Counted from the stretch's first letter, positions 11,154 to 23,815 are shown. The stretch is 64,000 nucleotides of DNA from Paramacrobiotus metropolitanus (GCF_019649055.1 NW_026570225.1:2914001-2978000), one strand, 5' to 3'. Numbers and translations are program-made. The notes: a model not told the origin generated them from the letters alone.

Positions 11154-14100
11154 CTGTAGCACGAACACACACATCTTTACCAGCACGTTATTTAATCGTC
11201 CGAAATTCTTATTTGTTTTAAAGCCAAAGATAACAAAATCCTTGAAAGCAATAAGGGCAAATCGATTATAAAAGTGCCGCGTAGACTGACAATGCAATGC
11301 ATAAGTAATCGAAGGCACAATAAGCACTGTTCTTGGAACCTGTGGGTTGTTGCTCTGTTGGCTCTTTGGTTTTCATAAATTATAATAACTATTATTATAA
11401 TTAAGTATTTATTATAACTTCTCTATATTAGGCAATAGCCATCGCACTAATAAAACGTGCGAACGCGGCGACATTACTGAAGCACGGTGTACCCTATACA
11501 CCTTTGCTTTAAGTAAATCGATTCGATTAACAAAGAATAAAATTGAAAAATAAAGAATTATTGCAATAGTTGCATCATTCTGACTAAAACAAATTTTAGG
11601 ACGAAAAATACGTGGTTTGTTAGTTTCGTCGTTTTTTTTACGTATACAGTACTAGGAATTTCTTTCCAATGGGCGGTATAAAGGTTGAAAGTTTTCTGCA
11701 AAAGTGAAAAAATTCTCATCGTTTTTATGAAAGTCTCATTGTTTAACTTGAATATCACAGTTATAATTTTAATTAATACTCAGGCTTATTCATAAAAGGT
11801 AAACGTCAACGACAGTTAATTAACGATGAGTACAGAGCTTTCTGTGGATATAGGAATATGTATGTAACGCGTGTCGGTATAATTACATATTACAAAGTCT
11901 TTTTGTCAAAGGTTCGTAATATCGTAATACAATTACATAGTATCATATACAGCGACAGGAAATGCACAGCAATATACATCCAGAGCGAATAGGTTGAAAC
12001 AGCGCAGCATAAAACAAGTAAGCCAACATCACATGGAGTAAGATTTCCGTCCGGAAATGGCACATTTAACACAGATGTCCGAGGGAAATTTTGGAAATAC
12101 TGACTGAGCGCCTCATAGAGCAAAATGATACGAAGCATTTATAAAACAAATCTGCTAATTATACTGGTATACTTTGCAACATTCTTGACGAATCATAACA
12201 AATAAAGTTATGGTTGACAAGACGGCATCCAGCAACAGTACGTCGTAAATAAATGAATATTTATTTAACGTTGAAATGTTCTGCATCTTGCAGATATTGC
12301 TGAAGACTAAATATCAACATAAATTTTGAAAAACGGTCATGTTGTTATGAACAATATAGCTATAGCTAGGCATCTTCCCATTGATAAAACAAATGTGCCA
12401 TATAAAAAAGTGTAATATACATAACACTGAAAATGATTTAGGTGAAGCGATAGTAACATCGTATACGCCAACGAGTTTGTCGGCAGTTTGCCTTATATGC
12501 CATTCGAGTTAGTGCGCCGCACACATAGCTAACTGGACTCCCTGATGTGGTCCTCCCTGATGCATATCAAGATCGCGGGAATCCTGCTTATTGGCTTGGG
12601 GGGAAACGCTGGTTGAATTACGTAAACTTTTTTCTCTGCTGCAGCACATTTGTTATACACACTTTGCCCAGTCTCTTACCTGCTTCAGTATTGGGTTTAT
12701 GGCGTCTGTTACTGGATGCACAATCCATCCAGTTTATGCAGATAGTGAGGAAAATCAGTGGCTGAAAAATTTCCATTCTTTTCCCTCACCAATGACCTTT
12801 AGCGATTATACCACTGTACAGGGGAGCGCGCGCGCGGCGGGACTGAATGTAGCGGAACGACCAGGCACAGTCAACAGTCATTTGCAAAATGGAAACGTCA
12901 AATCAAAGAAATGGTTGCCAGTTGAGCATGACGACTATTCCCAAGTATCCGGAACGATGAGAATAGCTTATTAAATATATCACTAAAAGAAATTTGAGTG
13001 GGATCCGTAGAACATACTTCACATCGCTCTTAAGTGTTGATACAGATGTTTCGCAGTTCTTTCTGTAAATTGCACTAGGAGACCGGGCTTTTCTTCGTTA
13101 TTTAGCAAAAGTGATCATATTCCAATTAATAATTTCACGGCATTTAGTGAAGCAACGCAGAAAACTGCTGTGCGCCTTCCCAAATGGTTCAATCCAGCAA
13201 GCCAAAGTAAAAACCCTCTAAATGAGCTCGGCAGAATAATCCACAATATATATGTATAATCGATGCAACGTGGATCGTTCGAGATCCTACTCCATGTACA
13301 GCATATAAAAATGTCATTTGCTTAGCATATACATAATGTCAACATTCCATTAGTATGTATTTCGTCATTCTCGGAAAAATTTAATGGTTCCATATGCAGT
13401 ATCCCATTGATGGAGAAACATGTTCATCTTCCGACTCTTCTGCTTGTACGCCGTTACTCTGCTCTTTCTCGAAGCACTTATTAGACCATGCACGTGCGAA
13501 TATTATGCCGCTAAAACGAAATAATAAATTTTTAACGAACATCATCTCTTGTACTTGTGTTCCCGTTGTCTTGTTCTAGATAATAACTTTATGTGTACAG
13601 CTCACGTGTTGCACTTGTGATTCTCGGTAATCTGTAAAAGAAATTCAAGAAACTAAGTATACCATTTGCGTGTGCTAGCGTTTGGAATTGCTCATCAGGT
13701 AACTTTAGATTATTATTTTCTCGACAAAAACACATTATACTGCGGTATATCCATTACGGATCGTGTTGTACTGTACTTCATACTGTAATCAATTAATTAT
13801 AGAATATGGAAACGCGCCATTACACTACGGATGCAACAGCCAAATTAATAAAGTATTGCATAGGGATTTGTATACACTCACAAACGCCTGCAAACGAACA
13901 GCCCAATATGCATTTGTAATGCGCTATTTAAATTAAAATTAGAAAAAAGGCTGCGTTATTGCCACTACAGTGTTTAGAAGTTGTAATGGTTTTAAAAGTT
14001 AGTGGTTCTAACTTCTAAGGACTTTGACCACTTTGTGCCTACAGGATACAGTGGAGTACTTTCATAATTCATTAATTTCACTTGTTTTTGTTGTTCACTT

Positions 14101-15150
14101 CAACCACGACATGCGGTACGTAGATAGATGCAGTTTCTATAGATATTATATACATAACATTGTATTATATCTATAGCATGTCTAAGTTTACTTAATAAAA
14201 AATCCAACAGAGGTAACAGAACCGTGCTAGTACGGCTCTATGAATAAAAGTAGATTAATACTAGTATATATGCTACGTTTTCATTAAATATGAAAATTTA
14301 ATAGAATTACGTTGCTACTCACGCTCATGACGCATGGCCCACGCTTTTTCGAAATGAGATTTTTTTAGAGATATTATTATTATTATTACTTTTTTAGCAT
14401 TATTTGGAGTAATGCAGTATTTCCGTCCCGAGTCTGATATTTTCTGTTTTTATTCCACGAAAAAGTAATAATATTATCAATTTTAACAGTACTAAAAAAA
14501 AGTAACATCACTAACGTAATAGTTAAAGCTAAAATTATTTCAATTAAGTATAGCAACACAAAAATTAATATAAATAATTATTATTGAATCGCAAATCAGG
14601 CACTAGTACAGTATATATCTATAGATAGATATCCATATCACTCGTCAGTATATAGTATATCTATACATATGTATGAAATTAGCGGAAATACTTGTGATCA
14701 AACTATCGCCGACCAACAACGATTTCAAGGGATACCATAAAAAGGAATTACTTTTGTAAATCTCTTTTAAAAGAAAATATAGATATAGATTACGTAAATA
14801 ATATCCGGTAGATACAATACTAGCTATTGACAGTAGCACGAGGCTCAGAGTTTGCTTTGGTGCACCACAGTACCAAATACTGTATCTATAGAAGTATCCA
14901 GAATGCTACAGCTACCGCTGTTTATTGCGTTTATTTTTTGGTTTTGGCAGCTAATGTTCTGGTTTTTGTATTCACAGCTTCACGTAAACAGTGAACTGCT
15001 GATACTTTACTTGTGATCGGTTCTGGTACTTACCTTGCTATTCTAACTTCGAACCGAACCTTTTTGATCTGGAGAGGATTTGGGATGTTTCGAGACTATC
15101 TTTAATTCCACATCGTGATTTGCAAATTGCACCGCGGAGTGCCTTACAAC
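11154..15150. other. AT-rich intergenic region between Hasp-like (-) and DAP3 (+)
   Basis: This 4-kb divergent interval should contain the missing signal-peptide exon of the Hasp-like gene and both promoters. I could not place the exon. A plus-strand open stretch at about 12556-12974 starts with a hydrophobic leader (MHIKIAGILLIGLGG) but has no recognisable domain and no convincing splice join, so I do not call it a gene. TATA-like and TAGATATA-type simple sequence occurs around 14130-14190 and 14610-14660. No RNA gene was recognised. Confidence 0.4.
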
Positions 15151-16452
15151 ATGTTGTCTTTACGTGTGGCAAAGTCCTTTGGATTTCTTCCATTTGAAAA
15201 TTCCGTACGATGCTTCAGAGTTGTATTTCCTTCCCTCCAACATCAGCAAGTCGTGCAACCTATGCCGGTATCAACAGAAGCATCCGGTGCAGAAAATCGT
15301 ATGCCTTTTGATCCACAAGAACCCACTCGAAGTCCCACTGTGGTCCAGAGAATCACTGCCAAACGCACTACTCTGCAAAATCCAGCAGATCACACACGTG
15401 ATCATGAAGCCTTTTACTATACCGTTCCCAATGATCACTATGACAAATACTTCGGGTTTCGCACTCTGCCCTCGCTCTTTCGGGACAACGTGAAGAGTTT
15501 CCAGGAATGTGCACTGATGATTCGCGAACCCGGACTGGAAGTGATCGAGTGCGTGAAACGCTCCAATCCGGCCTTTCCACCAGTGCGCTACTGTTTGTTT
15601 GGACGCGATGGTGTGGGGAAAACGATGACACTGGCGTATCTGTTGCATTTTTTTCTCTCCAACAGATGGCTGGTGTTTCACATGCCGCGCCTAGTCTACT
15701 GGAGTCGCCGCTACAAAGAAGTTCAGGAAAACACCTTTAAACCCGGACGCATCGATCTGCCGGTGGACAGTATGGAATGGCTGCAGCATTTTCTCTCACA
15801 GAACGGCGATCTCTTGAAGGGGTCAGCGGAGTCCTCCAACAAAATCCTCACCCACCAAAAGTATATTTTTTCTAAACGCGAGGAAACACCCGAAGGCGCC
15901 CCGCTGCTGGATGTTGTGGAATTAGGAATAAAACGTGCCAAATACGCTAATGACTGTATTGGAATCATTGTTAAAGAGATGAAGCTGAACGCAATGGATA
16001 ATCGAGTTAAAGTGGCGGTGGTGGTGGACTCGGTCAATGCGTTGTGGGGACCGACCAAAATTCCGCGCGTCGACCGCACCACGGTTCCGCCTGAGTCCTT
16101 GTCGCTGTTCACGCATATTAAGAATGCCATAAAGAACGACTGGCATAATGCTGCCATTGTGACGACCGTAGACAGGGTATCCATGGTGGATGAGCCGGCC
16201 TTAAAGGATGTTTCCGGGAATATCTTTCCACGCTATTTACTGAAAAAAGACGGCTGGGAAGCCATGGATCCCTTTGTACCGGTTTCTATAACGGATTACA
16301 ATGATAAGGAATTCACGAACGCCATGGATTATTATTTGGAACAGCGATGGTTTTCGGATGAACGAGTGGCGACGCAGAAAGGACGGGATGAACTGAAATT
16401 TGTCACTAATAAAAATCCAAAAACATTGGATTTGTTGGCTACTCGAATGTAA
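15151..16452 (+). CDS. DAP3: Mitochondrial small-ribosomal-subunit protein mS29 (DAP3), GTP-binding
   Basis: A single-exon frame of 433 residues. The open frame extends upstream only to a GTG, so the ATG at 15151 is chosen. It begins MLSLRVAKSFGF, a basic, hydrophobic leader that fits mitochondrial import. A Walker A motif GRDGVGKT is at residues 151-158. A Walker B-like strand VKVAVVVDS ends with Asp293. DAP3/mS29 is the only GTPase-fold protein of the mitochondrial small ribosomal subunit and is also linked to apoptosis in mammals. Length (human about 398 aa), P-loop context and the C-terminal part fit that family. The gene faces the KIAA0319-like gene tail to tail across 272 bp. The absence of introns in a genome with many introns is mildly unusual. 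Confidence 0.9.
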   Translation: MLSLRVAKSFGFLPFENSVRCFRVVFPSLQHQQVVQPMPVSTEASGAENRMPFDPQEPTRSPTVVQRITAKRTTLQNPADHTRDHEAFYYTVPNDHYDKYFGFRTLPSLFRDNVKSFQECALMIREPGLEVIECVKRSNPAFPPVRYCLFGRDGVGKTMTLAYLLHFFLSNRWLVFHMPRLVYWSRRYKEVQENTFKPGRIDLPVDSMEWLQHFLSQNGDLLKGSAESSNKILTHQKYIFSKREETPEGAPLLDVVELGIKRAKYANDCIGIIVKEMKLNAMDNRVKVAVVVDSVNALWGPTKIPRVDRTTVPPESLSLFTHIKNAIKNDWHNAAIVTTVDRVSMVDEPALKDVSGNIFPRYLLKKDGWEAMDPFVPVSITDYNDKEFTNAMDYYLEQRWFSDERVATQKGRDELKFVTNKNPKTLDLLATRM

Positions 16453-16724
16453 GTGGAAGCTCGTTGAATTTGGTTGTGTCTCAGTATTCATGCAACCTGT
16501 AAGAAATGAATTAAAATGTGAGAAAGCTGTGATAATCTTTCGTTGTCCATTTAATTCACGTGAGTTGTTCGAAGTTCAAATGTATTTATGCAGCAAGAAG
16601 CCAAGAGCTACATCTCTAATTACACCACTGGGATAAAACACGAACGCAATCGCAGACGAAACACGAAGAAAAAAACAGGAGAACATTACGAAATGCACCA
16701 CCGGTAGAAAAAAATGAGAACTCT

Positions 16725-17944
16725 CTAATCAACACCGGCAGACTGCTTCTTGGGCATTTTCACTGGAACAGTTGTGCCGTACTGGTTTTGTGCATAATAT
16801 TTGGGGTTTTTGGCCTCGAAAACTGTTTCACTTTCTTCGTCCGACTCGGCCAGTTGTGCACGTTTCGGTACACGCATTCCAGCACCCGTTTTACCGAATC
16901 CTTCCATGTCATCTTCGTTGAGCAGACGGTATCGACGATACGCCGGGGATTCCTTTTTGTCCCTAACAAAAACAAGACCGTGCAATGCAATAAATGGTTA
17001 TCTTAAAATGAGCGCATCCGTTGGCAGCTGCTGAACCCTTCTACGATACCGGAGTTAACAAAACCAGTGTAGTTGACCACTTACGAGTATTCAAAATTCC
17101 CCTTAAATTTTACATTTCGAGATGCACGAAATCACTTACATGCGGCGACAGCAGGCATGGCACAGAACACTAAGCAAAAGCAGACCACCGGCAATTCCAA
17201 CCAGAACTCCGATTACTACAAAAACGTTCCAATCTGCAATCAGAAAGACAATCACTGCCGTAGCCGCAGGTACGTACGTAATTCATTAGTAAGCAAAGAA
17301 ACCGCACTCAAGCAAACAGTGATTCTCCTATATATTGCTAACAGTTCAAAGCATGCCACACTGCGCTCCCTGCATAATTATGTGTTTACCGCAGTTTGTC
17401 TCAAACCGGTGATAATGCAGGCGAAAAGGATTCGGTGTCCAGAATGGTTCGCAAATGCAGAAATGCGTGATGCCATCACAATGTCCATGATCCACGCACG
17501 CCACACGACAACCCTCCTCCCGCTGCATCGCTTCACTGGCCTTGTCAAATTCATCGGAAGCGGTGGATGCCAGGACGGTTACGCGCGGCAAGGAAGCATT
17601 CCAATCGAGTCTCGCAACTGCAGGTGGACTGACATCCAGGGCGATGCCGGCCGTGTTCGGGCTGCGCAGGGCCATGATGAGGGTGACGAAGTGCGGGGTA
17701 CTGTTGTAGAATCCGTGAAAATAAGGCTCGATAACAGGGCCACGCGGTCGGGAAGCTTCGTCAGCCATGGGATACTGCGAATTCGGGAAAGGCTGCGCCG
17801 CAGTAATGGCAATCAAGCCAGCCGTGAAAACAACTGCAGGCACAAGGGAATAACATTACTATTTTCAGTAGTTGTTTGACCTATGTCCGGCGCATAAATA
17901 CTAGATTAAACGATTCTGCATGGCACGGTTAATCGCTTACCCAT
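16725..17944 (-). CDS. Short KIAA0319-like single-pass membrane protein (C-terminal half of the family only)
   Basis: Four exons join in frame: 17941-17944 (ATG plus one base), 17390-17833, 17140-17233, 16725-16962 (stop), giving about 259 residues. The product starts with a signal peptide (MVVFTAGLIAITAAQPFP) and an extracellular region with N-glycosylation sites. Next comes the cysteine module CRVACVDHGHCDGITHFCIC ... ETNCDWNV, which matches the membrane-proximal motif of KIAA0319 and KIAA0319L. One transmembrane helix (VFVVIGVLVGIAGGLLLLSV) follows, then a tail with YRLLNEDDMEG and an acidic DEESETVF stretch like the vertebrate tails. KIAA0319 proteins are about 1,050 residues with a MANEC domain and PKD repeats, and none of these is present. 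Either this is a naturally short paralogue or the ectodomain was lost. The four-base first coding exon rests on a good GTAAGC donor but needs transcript proof. Confidence 0.75.
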
Positions 17945-18703
17945 CAAACCTACGTAAAGGTTTTCCGATTTTCCCATTCTGCAATCAACCAGGAAAGCTG
18001 GGGTTAATCATAACCTTGTCTATAGCGTCAAAACATGCGCTACAGTCTACAGATAAGCTTATACTTACTCAAAATACAATGATCAAAATACAAAATCGCC
18101 AATAATAGTCCTGAGAGCCCAACGCTCAGAATTTGCATTTACTCGTAAATAAATCAGCACCAGGTCTCCGCATACTCGGAATGGAAAAAAACTGGGAAAT
18201 CTGGAGACATTCGGACAATGACCCATCGGCACGATTACGGCTCGAGCGGAGGGAGTCGCAAGGGGTGGAACACCCTTAAAAATACAGTATGTACCGCGCT
18301 TTCCATCACCTCTCGTCACTACTAAGCTGCCGCTACTAGTGATTTATTGTAAGTACAGATTTAATTAAAATAGAATGGACAGTGCATACGGCCTACGGCC
18401 TATATTGTGCAAAACTGGTCTATACAGTACTGGACTGCAAAACTGGATATGGTCCATATCTGTATTGTGCAAAACTCGCAAGTACGTACTGCAAAATATA
18501 AGTACTTACAGGAATACCTTTTACTTCGAAAAATCTCTGCCTGTGTGCATTCCATCATTACGCTGTACATTAACATCAGAAAAGGATAAACAAAACAACA
18601 ATAAGGAGTTCTATTAGTACCAAAGACTTTCAACTTAAGATTAGATAAAAAGATAAAATGCCTGTCCATCGGCACAAAAAGATTCAAAATAGTGCAAAGC
18701 ATA
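17945..18703. other. Intergenic region, no gene seen
   Basis: AT-rich with loosely repeated TGCAAAACTGG and ACTGCAAAA words around 18400-18500. There is no coding exon or RNA gene that I can support. It contains the 5' flank of the KIAA0319-like gene and the 3' flank of the AT-hook gene. Confidence 0.4.
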
Positions 18704-19412
18704 TCACTTTTTTCGCGGTCGACCGCGGCGTCCTCTGCCTCGCGTACTTTCTGACGATCGCAGCGGAGGAGGCAGGACGTCACTGGCGGGGTAAGGAGCA
18801 ACAGACGGTTCATCGGTGACACTACTTGGAGTCGGAGCGATATCATGCAAGACGGACGAAGAAGACGCAAGTGCTTCAGTATCGGCATCGGCAACCGGCT
18901 TCTTTTTTGGTGGCCGACCGCGCTTCTTTGGTGCAGATGCAAGACTGGAAGACAGTGCCGGTGCAGAACTCTCGACAATAACTACCGGAGCATCATCCAC
19001 AGCAATCACAGGCTTTTCTGCCGCACTCGGTAGTTGCCCACTCTGTTGTGAATCGGGTGCACTCACAACACAGAACGATATTTCGTCGGCTACCTTTCCG
19101 GAAATTTCGGATGCTGACATTACCGCTGGTTCCAGCATCGATTCCCTCTCCATTTCAGCATCCGACAACTGTTGAGGTCCAATCAGCCGCTTCAGGTCGG
19201 AGAAAAATTCGTTTTGTTCCGTTTGGTTGGCACGGCTTAGCTCCATAAGAAGTTTTAAACGATTAACCAACTCCAGGACTCTGGACGATTTCGTTTCGCC
19301 ATCGGATTTCACCCATACAGTACGAAGTTTTTCGGGCATAATCTTAAGGAGAGCACCGCGTAATTGAACTCTATCGCTTGGTAAATTGTCAACGATAAAG
19401 TACCATGCAGCC
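18704..19412 (-). CDS. AT-hook protein, 3' exon(s) of a longer gene
   Basis: An open exon runs from an acceptor (TTTTCTTGTAG) at 19413 down to the TGA at 18704. A Met at 19339 begins a 211-residue frame, but the frame continues upstream as AAWYFIVDNLPSDRVQLRG..., so the ATG is probably internal. Two AT-hooks are visible, counted from that Met: KKRGRPPKKK at about 138-147 and RGRGRRGRPRKK at the C-terminus. Between them is low-complexity Ser/Pro/Ala sequence. The N-terminal part is helical and charged (SSRVLELVNRLKLLMELSR). AT-hooks bind the minor groove of AT-rich DNA, so a nuclear chromatin role is likely. I do not recognise the N-terminal domain. A possible upstream exon near 19730-19765 joins out of frame, so the 5' part is unresolved. 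Confidence 0.6.
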
Positions 19413-20019
19413 CTACAAGAAAATCCGTTGGCGGGTTACCACAAGAAAATACGGTTGTTAATAAGTATCACCATTTATTCGAGACTCTGGTCAAAATATG
19501 CATCAAGCAGTGCCTTACTTAACGTACAGAATAACAGTATGTAACTACAACAATTTATTGCCTCATGATCATCTATATAAACATACTATCTATCTATTAC
19601 AATTTATTGTCTCATCTATCAGAAAAAATCACGGAATACGTCAAAGGTCTTTTAACACTGTGCAGTGCAACTTAACAATGTTATCTTCTTAATACCAGTA
19701 AATCAAAAGTTCGTAATTCTTACCGCCTATTTCATTAATTTTAAGAGCAGAATTCAAAACCTCAAAGCAAACAAATGGGTGGCTCCTGGCTAACAAGCAA
19801 GCAGAATCGGCACATCTGCATTCAGCCATACACTTTCAACAGACCGCCGATCTCTTTCATGCTTATGCTCAGTAACAGTCCTTCCACCCAGGTTATCCTG
19901 ATACTTTTAAACAAATGAGCGTGGTGTGAACGTACTGAACTAATCCCAATGTTGTAAGTTCCTCCAAAATCGCATCCCTTGCACTAAAAAACTCCGCGTC
20001 AATCGGCAACAAATTCCAC
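19413..20019. other. Probable intron/upstream region of the AT-hook gene
   Basis: There is no supported exon. An open stretch on the minus strand ending in a GGCG|GTAAG donor near 19725 looks exon-like. It does not keep the frame when joined to the acceptor at 19413, so it is not used. Confidence 0.3.
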
Positions 20020-20427
20020 TCAGGCCCATTTAATCCATCCAGCATCTACAGCCGTTTGGGAATTATACTCGTTCGGATTAAATGTAAGAGAATACGGAAA
20101 AATAATACGTAAAAAACGATTTGGGATTGAGATGTGGCTTACTGCGGAATACAAACTTCTAATACGCTCCGGCACCACTTTATCAACCATGTCTGGAATC
20201 CGCTCTGGCGAACGTGCCCGATCACGCTCAGTGTGCAAGTAGGGCAGTCTACGAGCCACATACTCTCGGTACATTTCTCTGTCTTTATCGGCTATTTTCG
20301 ATCGCGGAAATGCTGGTTTGGAAATTCCGGTTAATAATGCGTACTCTTCCACATCCGCAAGAACTTCGACTGCTGGGATCATTCCTTCATCGCGTATGAT
20401 GGCGAAATCATTCCCGTGAAGCGTCAT
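20020..20427 (-). CDS. Unidentified 135-residue protein
   Basis: An uninterrupted frame runs from the ATG at 20427 to the TGA at 20020. The composition looks like real coding sequence: charged helices such as KIADKDREMYREYVARRL, then hydrophobic and aromatic stretches near the end (RFLRIIFPYSLTFNP). There is no signal peptide, membrane helix or known motif. The size and basic, helix-rich character would suit a small mitochondrial or ribosomal accessory protein, but that is only a guess. It is on the same strand as the AT-hook gene but ends with its own stop, so it is taken as separate. It could also be the last exon of a longer gene. Confidence 0.5.
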   Translation of the reverse strand: MTLHGNDFAIIRDEGMIPAVEVLADVEEYALLTGISKPAFPRSKIADKDREMYREYVARRLPYLHTERDRARSPERIPDMVDKVVPERIRSLYSAVSHISIPNRFLRIIFPYSLTFNPNEYNSQTAVDAGWIKWA

Positions 20428-23400
20428 TGTGCCCCGATCAAAGCAAACTTATTTACCCACACGAGAGTTGATCCCAGCTACTACATTCCCAGGCCAAATA
20501 AAATCAAGAAGACGACTGGAACTTATTGTTAGCACTTCTTGTTCTAGGAATCTCATGCAAAAGTCAAAACTTTGGAAAAAAGAAACAGTCGAAGATACAC
20601 AGGCAGCAACATTGGTGTCGCAAAGGTTTCCGCCCGCTTTTCGAAGCTGACAAGAGATATTGACGTAACTGCCATCTACGCGGCTGCGTATTCGCTAGAG
20701 TAAAAGGAAAAGGGACAAGTAACAAGTAAATGGCCTTGTAAGTAAAATGAAAACTTTATGGATATCCAGATTGGTATCATTCGATAGCTCAGAATTTGTA
20801 GATTGAACAAATATATAACGGAGTATAACAAGATTCGAAAGTAATAAAATGGGTTTGAAGAAAAATGCAAAAAAGCCTAGCATGCATAATGCCAAGTCAG
20901 GTTAAGAAGAGATTATACCGATTTCGACCTCTTTTGACTATTCTCGCTGGCGCAATGCGTGCGCTTGTGCTGCATCATAACTACTCATCTGACCTAACAC
21001 TATGATATTTTCGCTACATGCATTGAAAGTCTGAAATTGGTTAGAGAATTTTAAAATGTAAAAGTCACTGATCAAAAGCCGTTATTTTACGGAAGCAATA
21101 ACAATTCAAGCAGATTTTTGAAATTTTTCTTTCAAGCGTAGCGATGTGTTCCGCTAAAATGACTAAAGTTCTGTGGAGCGTTTTTTCCAAAAAACTCAAC
21201 CATTCTTGAAAAAAACAAACTTTTTTACACTCAAAGTTACTTTCTTTTATTTTTTACAGAATACGCAAACATTTGTCACAAAAACGCTCCACAATTCTTC
21301 TTGAAAATGAATTTTCTTGAATCTGATCAAATGTCAGAATTTTCTAACATCTTTGAAAATTGTTATTGAGTTTAGAAGTCGATTTTGGAAAATTTTTCAG
21401 AAAGTGGCGAAGAACCTTCTTTTGTTCTGCGCTTTCCTTTGGTCTTACCGATTCTGCGCTTGCAGTGCCGCCACACTGAATGTGTGCACTCACGGGATAG
21501 CGCTACGTGTTTCCATTGTCTAGCGCCTTTGTTATGCGGCATTCGTCCTCACTGTGTAAACATGAGCCTTGTCTGGTCCTATTACACTTGCAATCTGGCA
21601 TGGAATATAACAGCCACAAGGCATATTCCAGATTGAAAGAAAGCACATGTCGGTGCAATCTTTCATTCACTAATTTTGACCACAGGTGGCAGTACTGTAG
21701 AAAGATACGCTAGCCCGCCAAATCGCTCCTGGTCGGCAACAAAAAAACTTGAATAAGTTTTTTCGTTGCTACCTGAATCTACTCAACTTTCGCCCAGTAA
21801 TAGATGTAACTATACTTATTACACTGTAGAATTTTGAAAATTTCATTTTCAGTCTTGCTACCATAGTATAAATTCTCCTTAACTTCGCCAAAACTATGGT
21901 CCATGTAACTGCCATCTGAAGCCGTTTGCGCTGGGCTCTGCACACTGCAGCCTCTGCTACTGTTTTTTTTAAAATGTTTTATCCAGTACAGTACTCATTT
22001 TGTCAGTACTTACTTTTTAGTTTTTGCTGCTGTAGCCGCTTATACAGTGTAGCGGTTTGCAAATATAAACTGATAAACAAAACTCTTCCTCTGCTAGTCT
22101 GTTTTACGTAAGTTCGTATTAATTTTAACTTTTGCACCGACTGGAAGCGGTGAGCTGAAAAAGAATCCCACTTAAGACGGCGGTGAGCCAAATGAGAGAA
22201 GTAACACCGTAATCTGTCGCAGACTATCGGTTGGAGTTGAAAACACTTCGTGGCATTTTCTCGCGGAAATAGTTCCGTCGGCTGTGGTATATATCGGGCA
22301 TACATGAGACTTTCTATAGTCTGTATACGGCTTGTTCCTGAACGGTGTACGGGAGTCTTTAACTAAATTGCGGCACGCACCTGATTGCAACAAGTTTGGT
22401 GGATGGTTAAATATTATACAATTGTATAAGCTTAAAAAATAAAAATAACGCATACCTTTAGGCAAAACAACTGATCTTTCGTTTTTATTTTCGGGGTTAT
22501 TCACTATGAGCCTTTGATATTAACATACCTGTCTGTGGAAGACTCATTCGAGATTTCAAATAGGCGGCTATGCTAAGCACGTATGCTCTCAGTGCCAAAC
22601 CTTGAAACGGAACCAGAAAATCAGTTATTCTGCCTAAAGAGTACGCATTAATATATTTAGTATGTAGTATCATGTAGTATGCAGTATGTAGTATCATTAT
22701 TTTAATTTTTTAAGCGCATACAAAAAAATTTAGCACGGAAATAACAAAGTTACGAATCTTCGAAGATTTTCATTCCAGCAGCGTGCTACAGAAATGAGAA
22801 TGTGCTCGTTCTAGAACCCATTTTCTCCCTGAAATTAGCTTCTTAAGTGTGCGTGGATTGAACCAAATTGAAAAATTTGATATTTTTAAAAAAAATCCGT
22901 TAACAGCCGCACTGTAACTGATGCAACCGCAAAGAAGCAAACATGCGACGGTTTAATGCAGTTTCTGAATGCTGGTTGTTTTCTTCGGACTTGCAAGATA
23001 ACTCCAACTCTTGCGTCTCGATCAGTTATTGTTTAAATCAGACCAACTTCAAAAATTTAGGAGAACAAGCTGTTTTCTGAAACAACTTTTGTCGCTGTCA
23101 AGAAATATCAATGCATGCGGAAACGCGCCTATGAAACATTAATAAGTTCACTTTGAGTAAATGATAAGAATGCAACTTTTGTACGTTTACTCTATAGCCG
23201 GCGCCTGAAGTTTCTCTGGTGCTTGGGAACCGGTTATTAGAATTTTACCTTGCCAGGTTTCAAATAAAAAGGCCTTTTCTAGAAAATCTGATGAATTTCT
23301 GATCCTGTATCTTTGTGCATGTATATAGGGCTTTTGCGTTTAATGTAATTGCTAATATCATTACAAAGTCCATGCTTGGGAGGTTCAGCAAAATTGAATG

Positions 23401-23815
23401 AGTCGATAACGTTCAAGTTGATATAGTCTGGAACACAACCAGCGGTCAGTGGCTTACTTAAGTAACTAAACCAACAACTGTGGATGGTTGCACAGTTACA
23501 CTGGCTGCAATGCTAAACTATCCTCTTATAAGGTATTAACCATTCAAAAGCAAGCCGTATACACTTAGTATTTGTATTATAACGTATACAGTATCTTTAT
23601 GTATGCATAACTTACTGCACTCTGCAGGGTTTTGCCCTCCGGAAAATACTGAACCACTCCCCTAAAATGGGCGAATCAAAGGCGTGTAACATTTTGGTTA
23701 CGACGCCCGCCTCGACTTGCATCAGCTGGAGGCTAATCTCCATAGACAAACCCAAAACAAGCCGTTAACACTATTCCTATGCGAAGACTAGTCTTCTTCT
23801 TTTCATAGTGTTAAG
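20428..23815. other. Intergenic region with one weak spliced-ORF candidate
   Basis: This is mostly AT-rich sequence. On the minus strand, an exon-like stretch at 22529-22629 (ending in an ACAG|GTATGT donor) joins in frame to 22172-22380 (acceptor AATCAG). The result is about 100 residues with a TAA stop and no known domain and no identified start. The rest shows no coding, RNA or mobile-element signature that I can support. Confidence 0.3.

Noticed and set aside
12556-12974. Plus-strand open frames with a hydrophobic start (MHIKIAGILLIGLGG) and a 127-aa continuation
   Set aside because: The only join would need a ~33-nt intron, or the two parts are in different frames. There is no domain and no conserved pattern.
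15271-16184. Minus-strand frames of 136 and 153 aa
   Set aside because: They are antisense shadows of the DAP3 exon.
17073-17879. 268-aa plus-strand open frame
   Set aside because: It is antisense to the KIAA0319-like exons and introns, has no domain, and is explained by the minus-strand gene.
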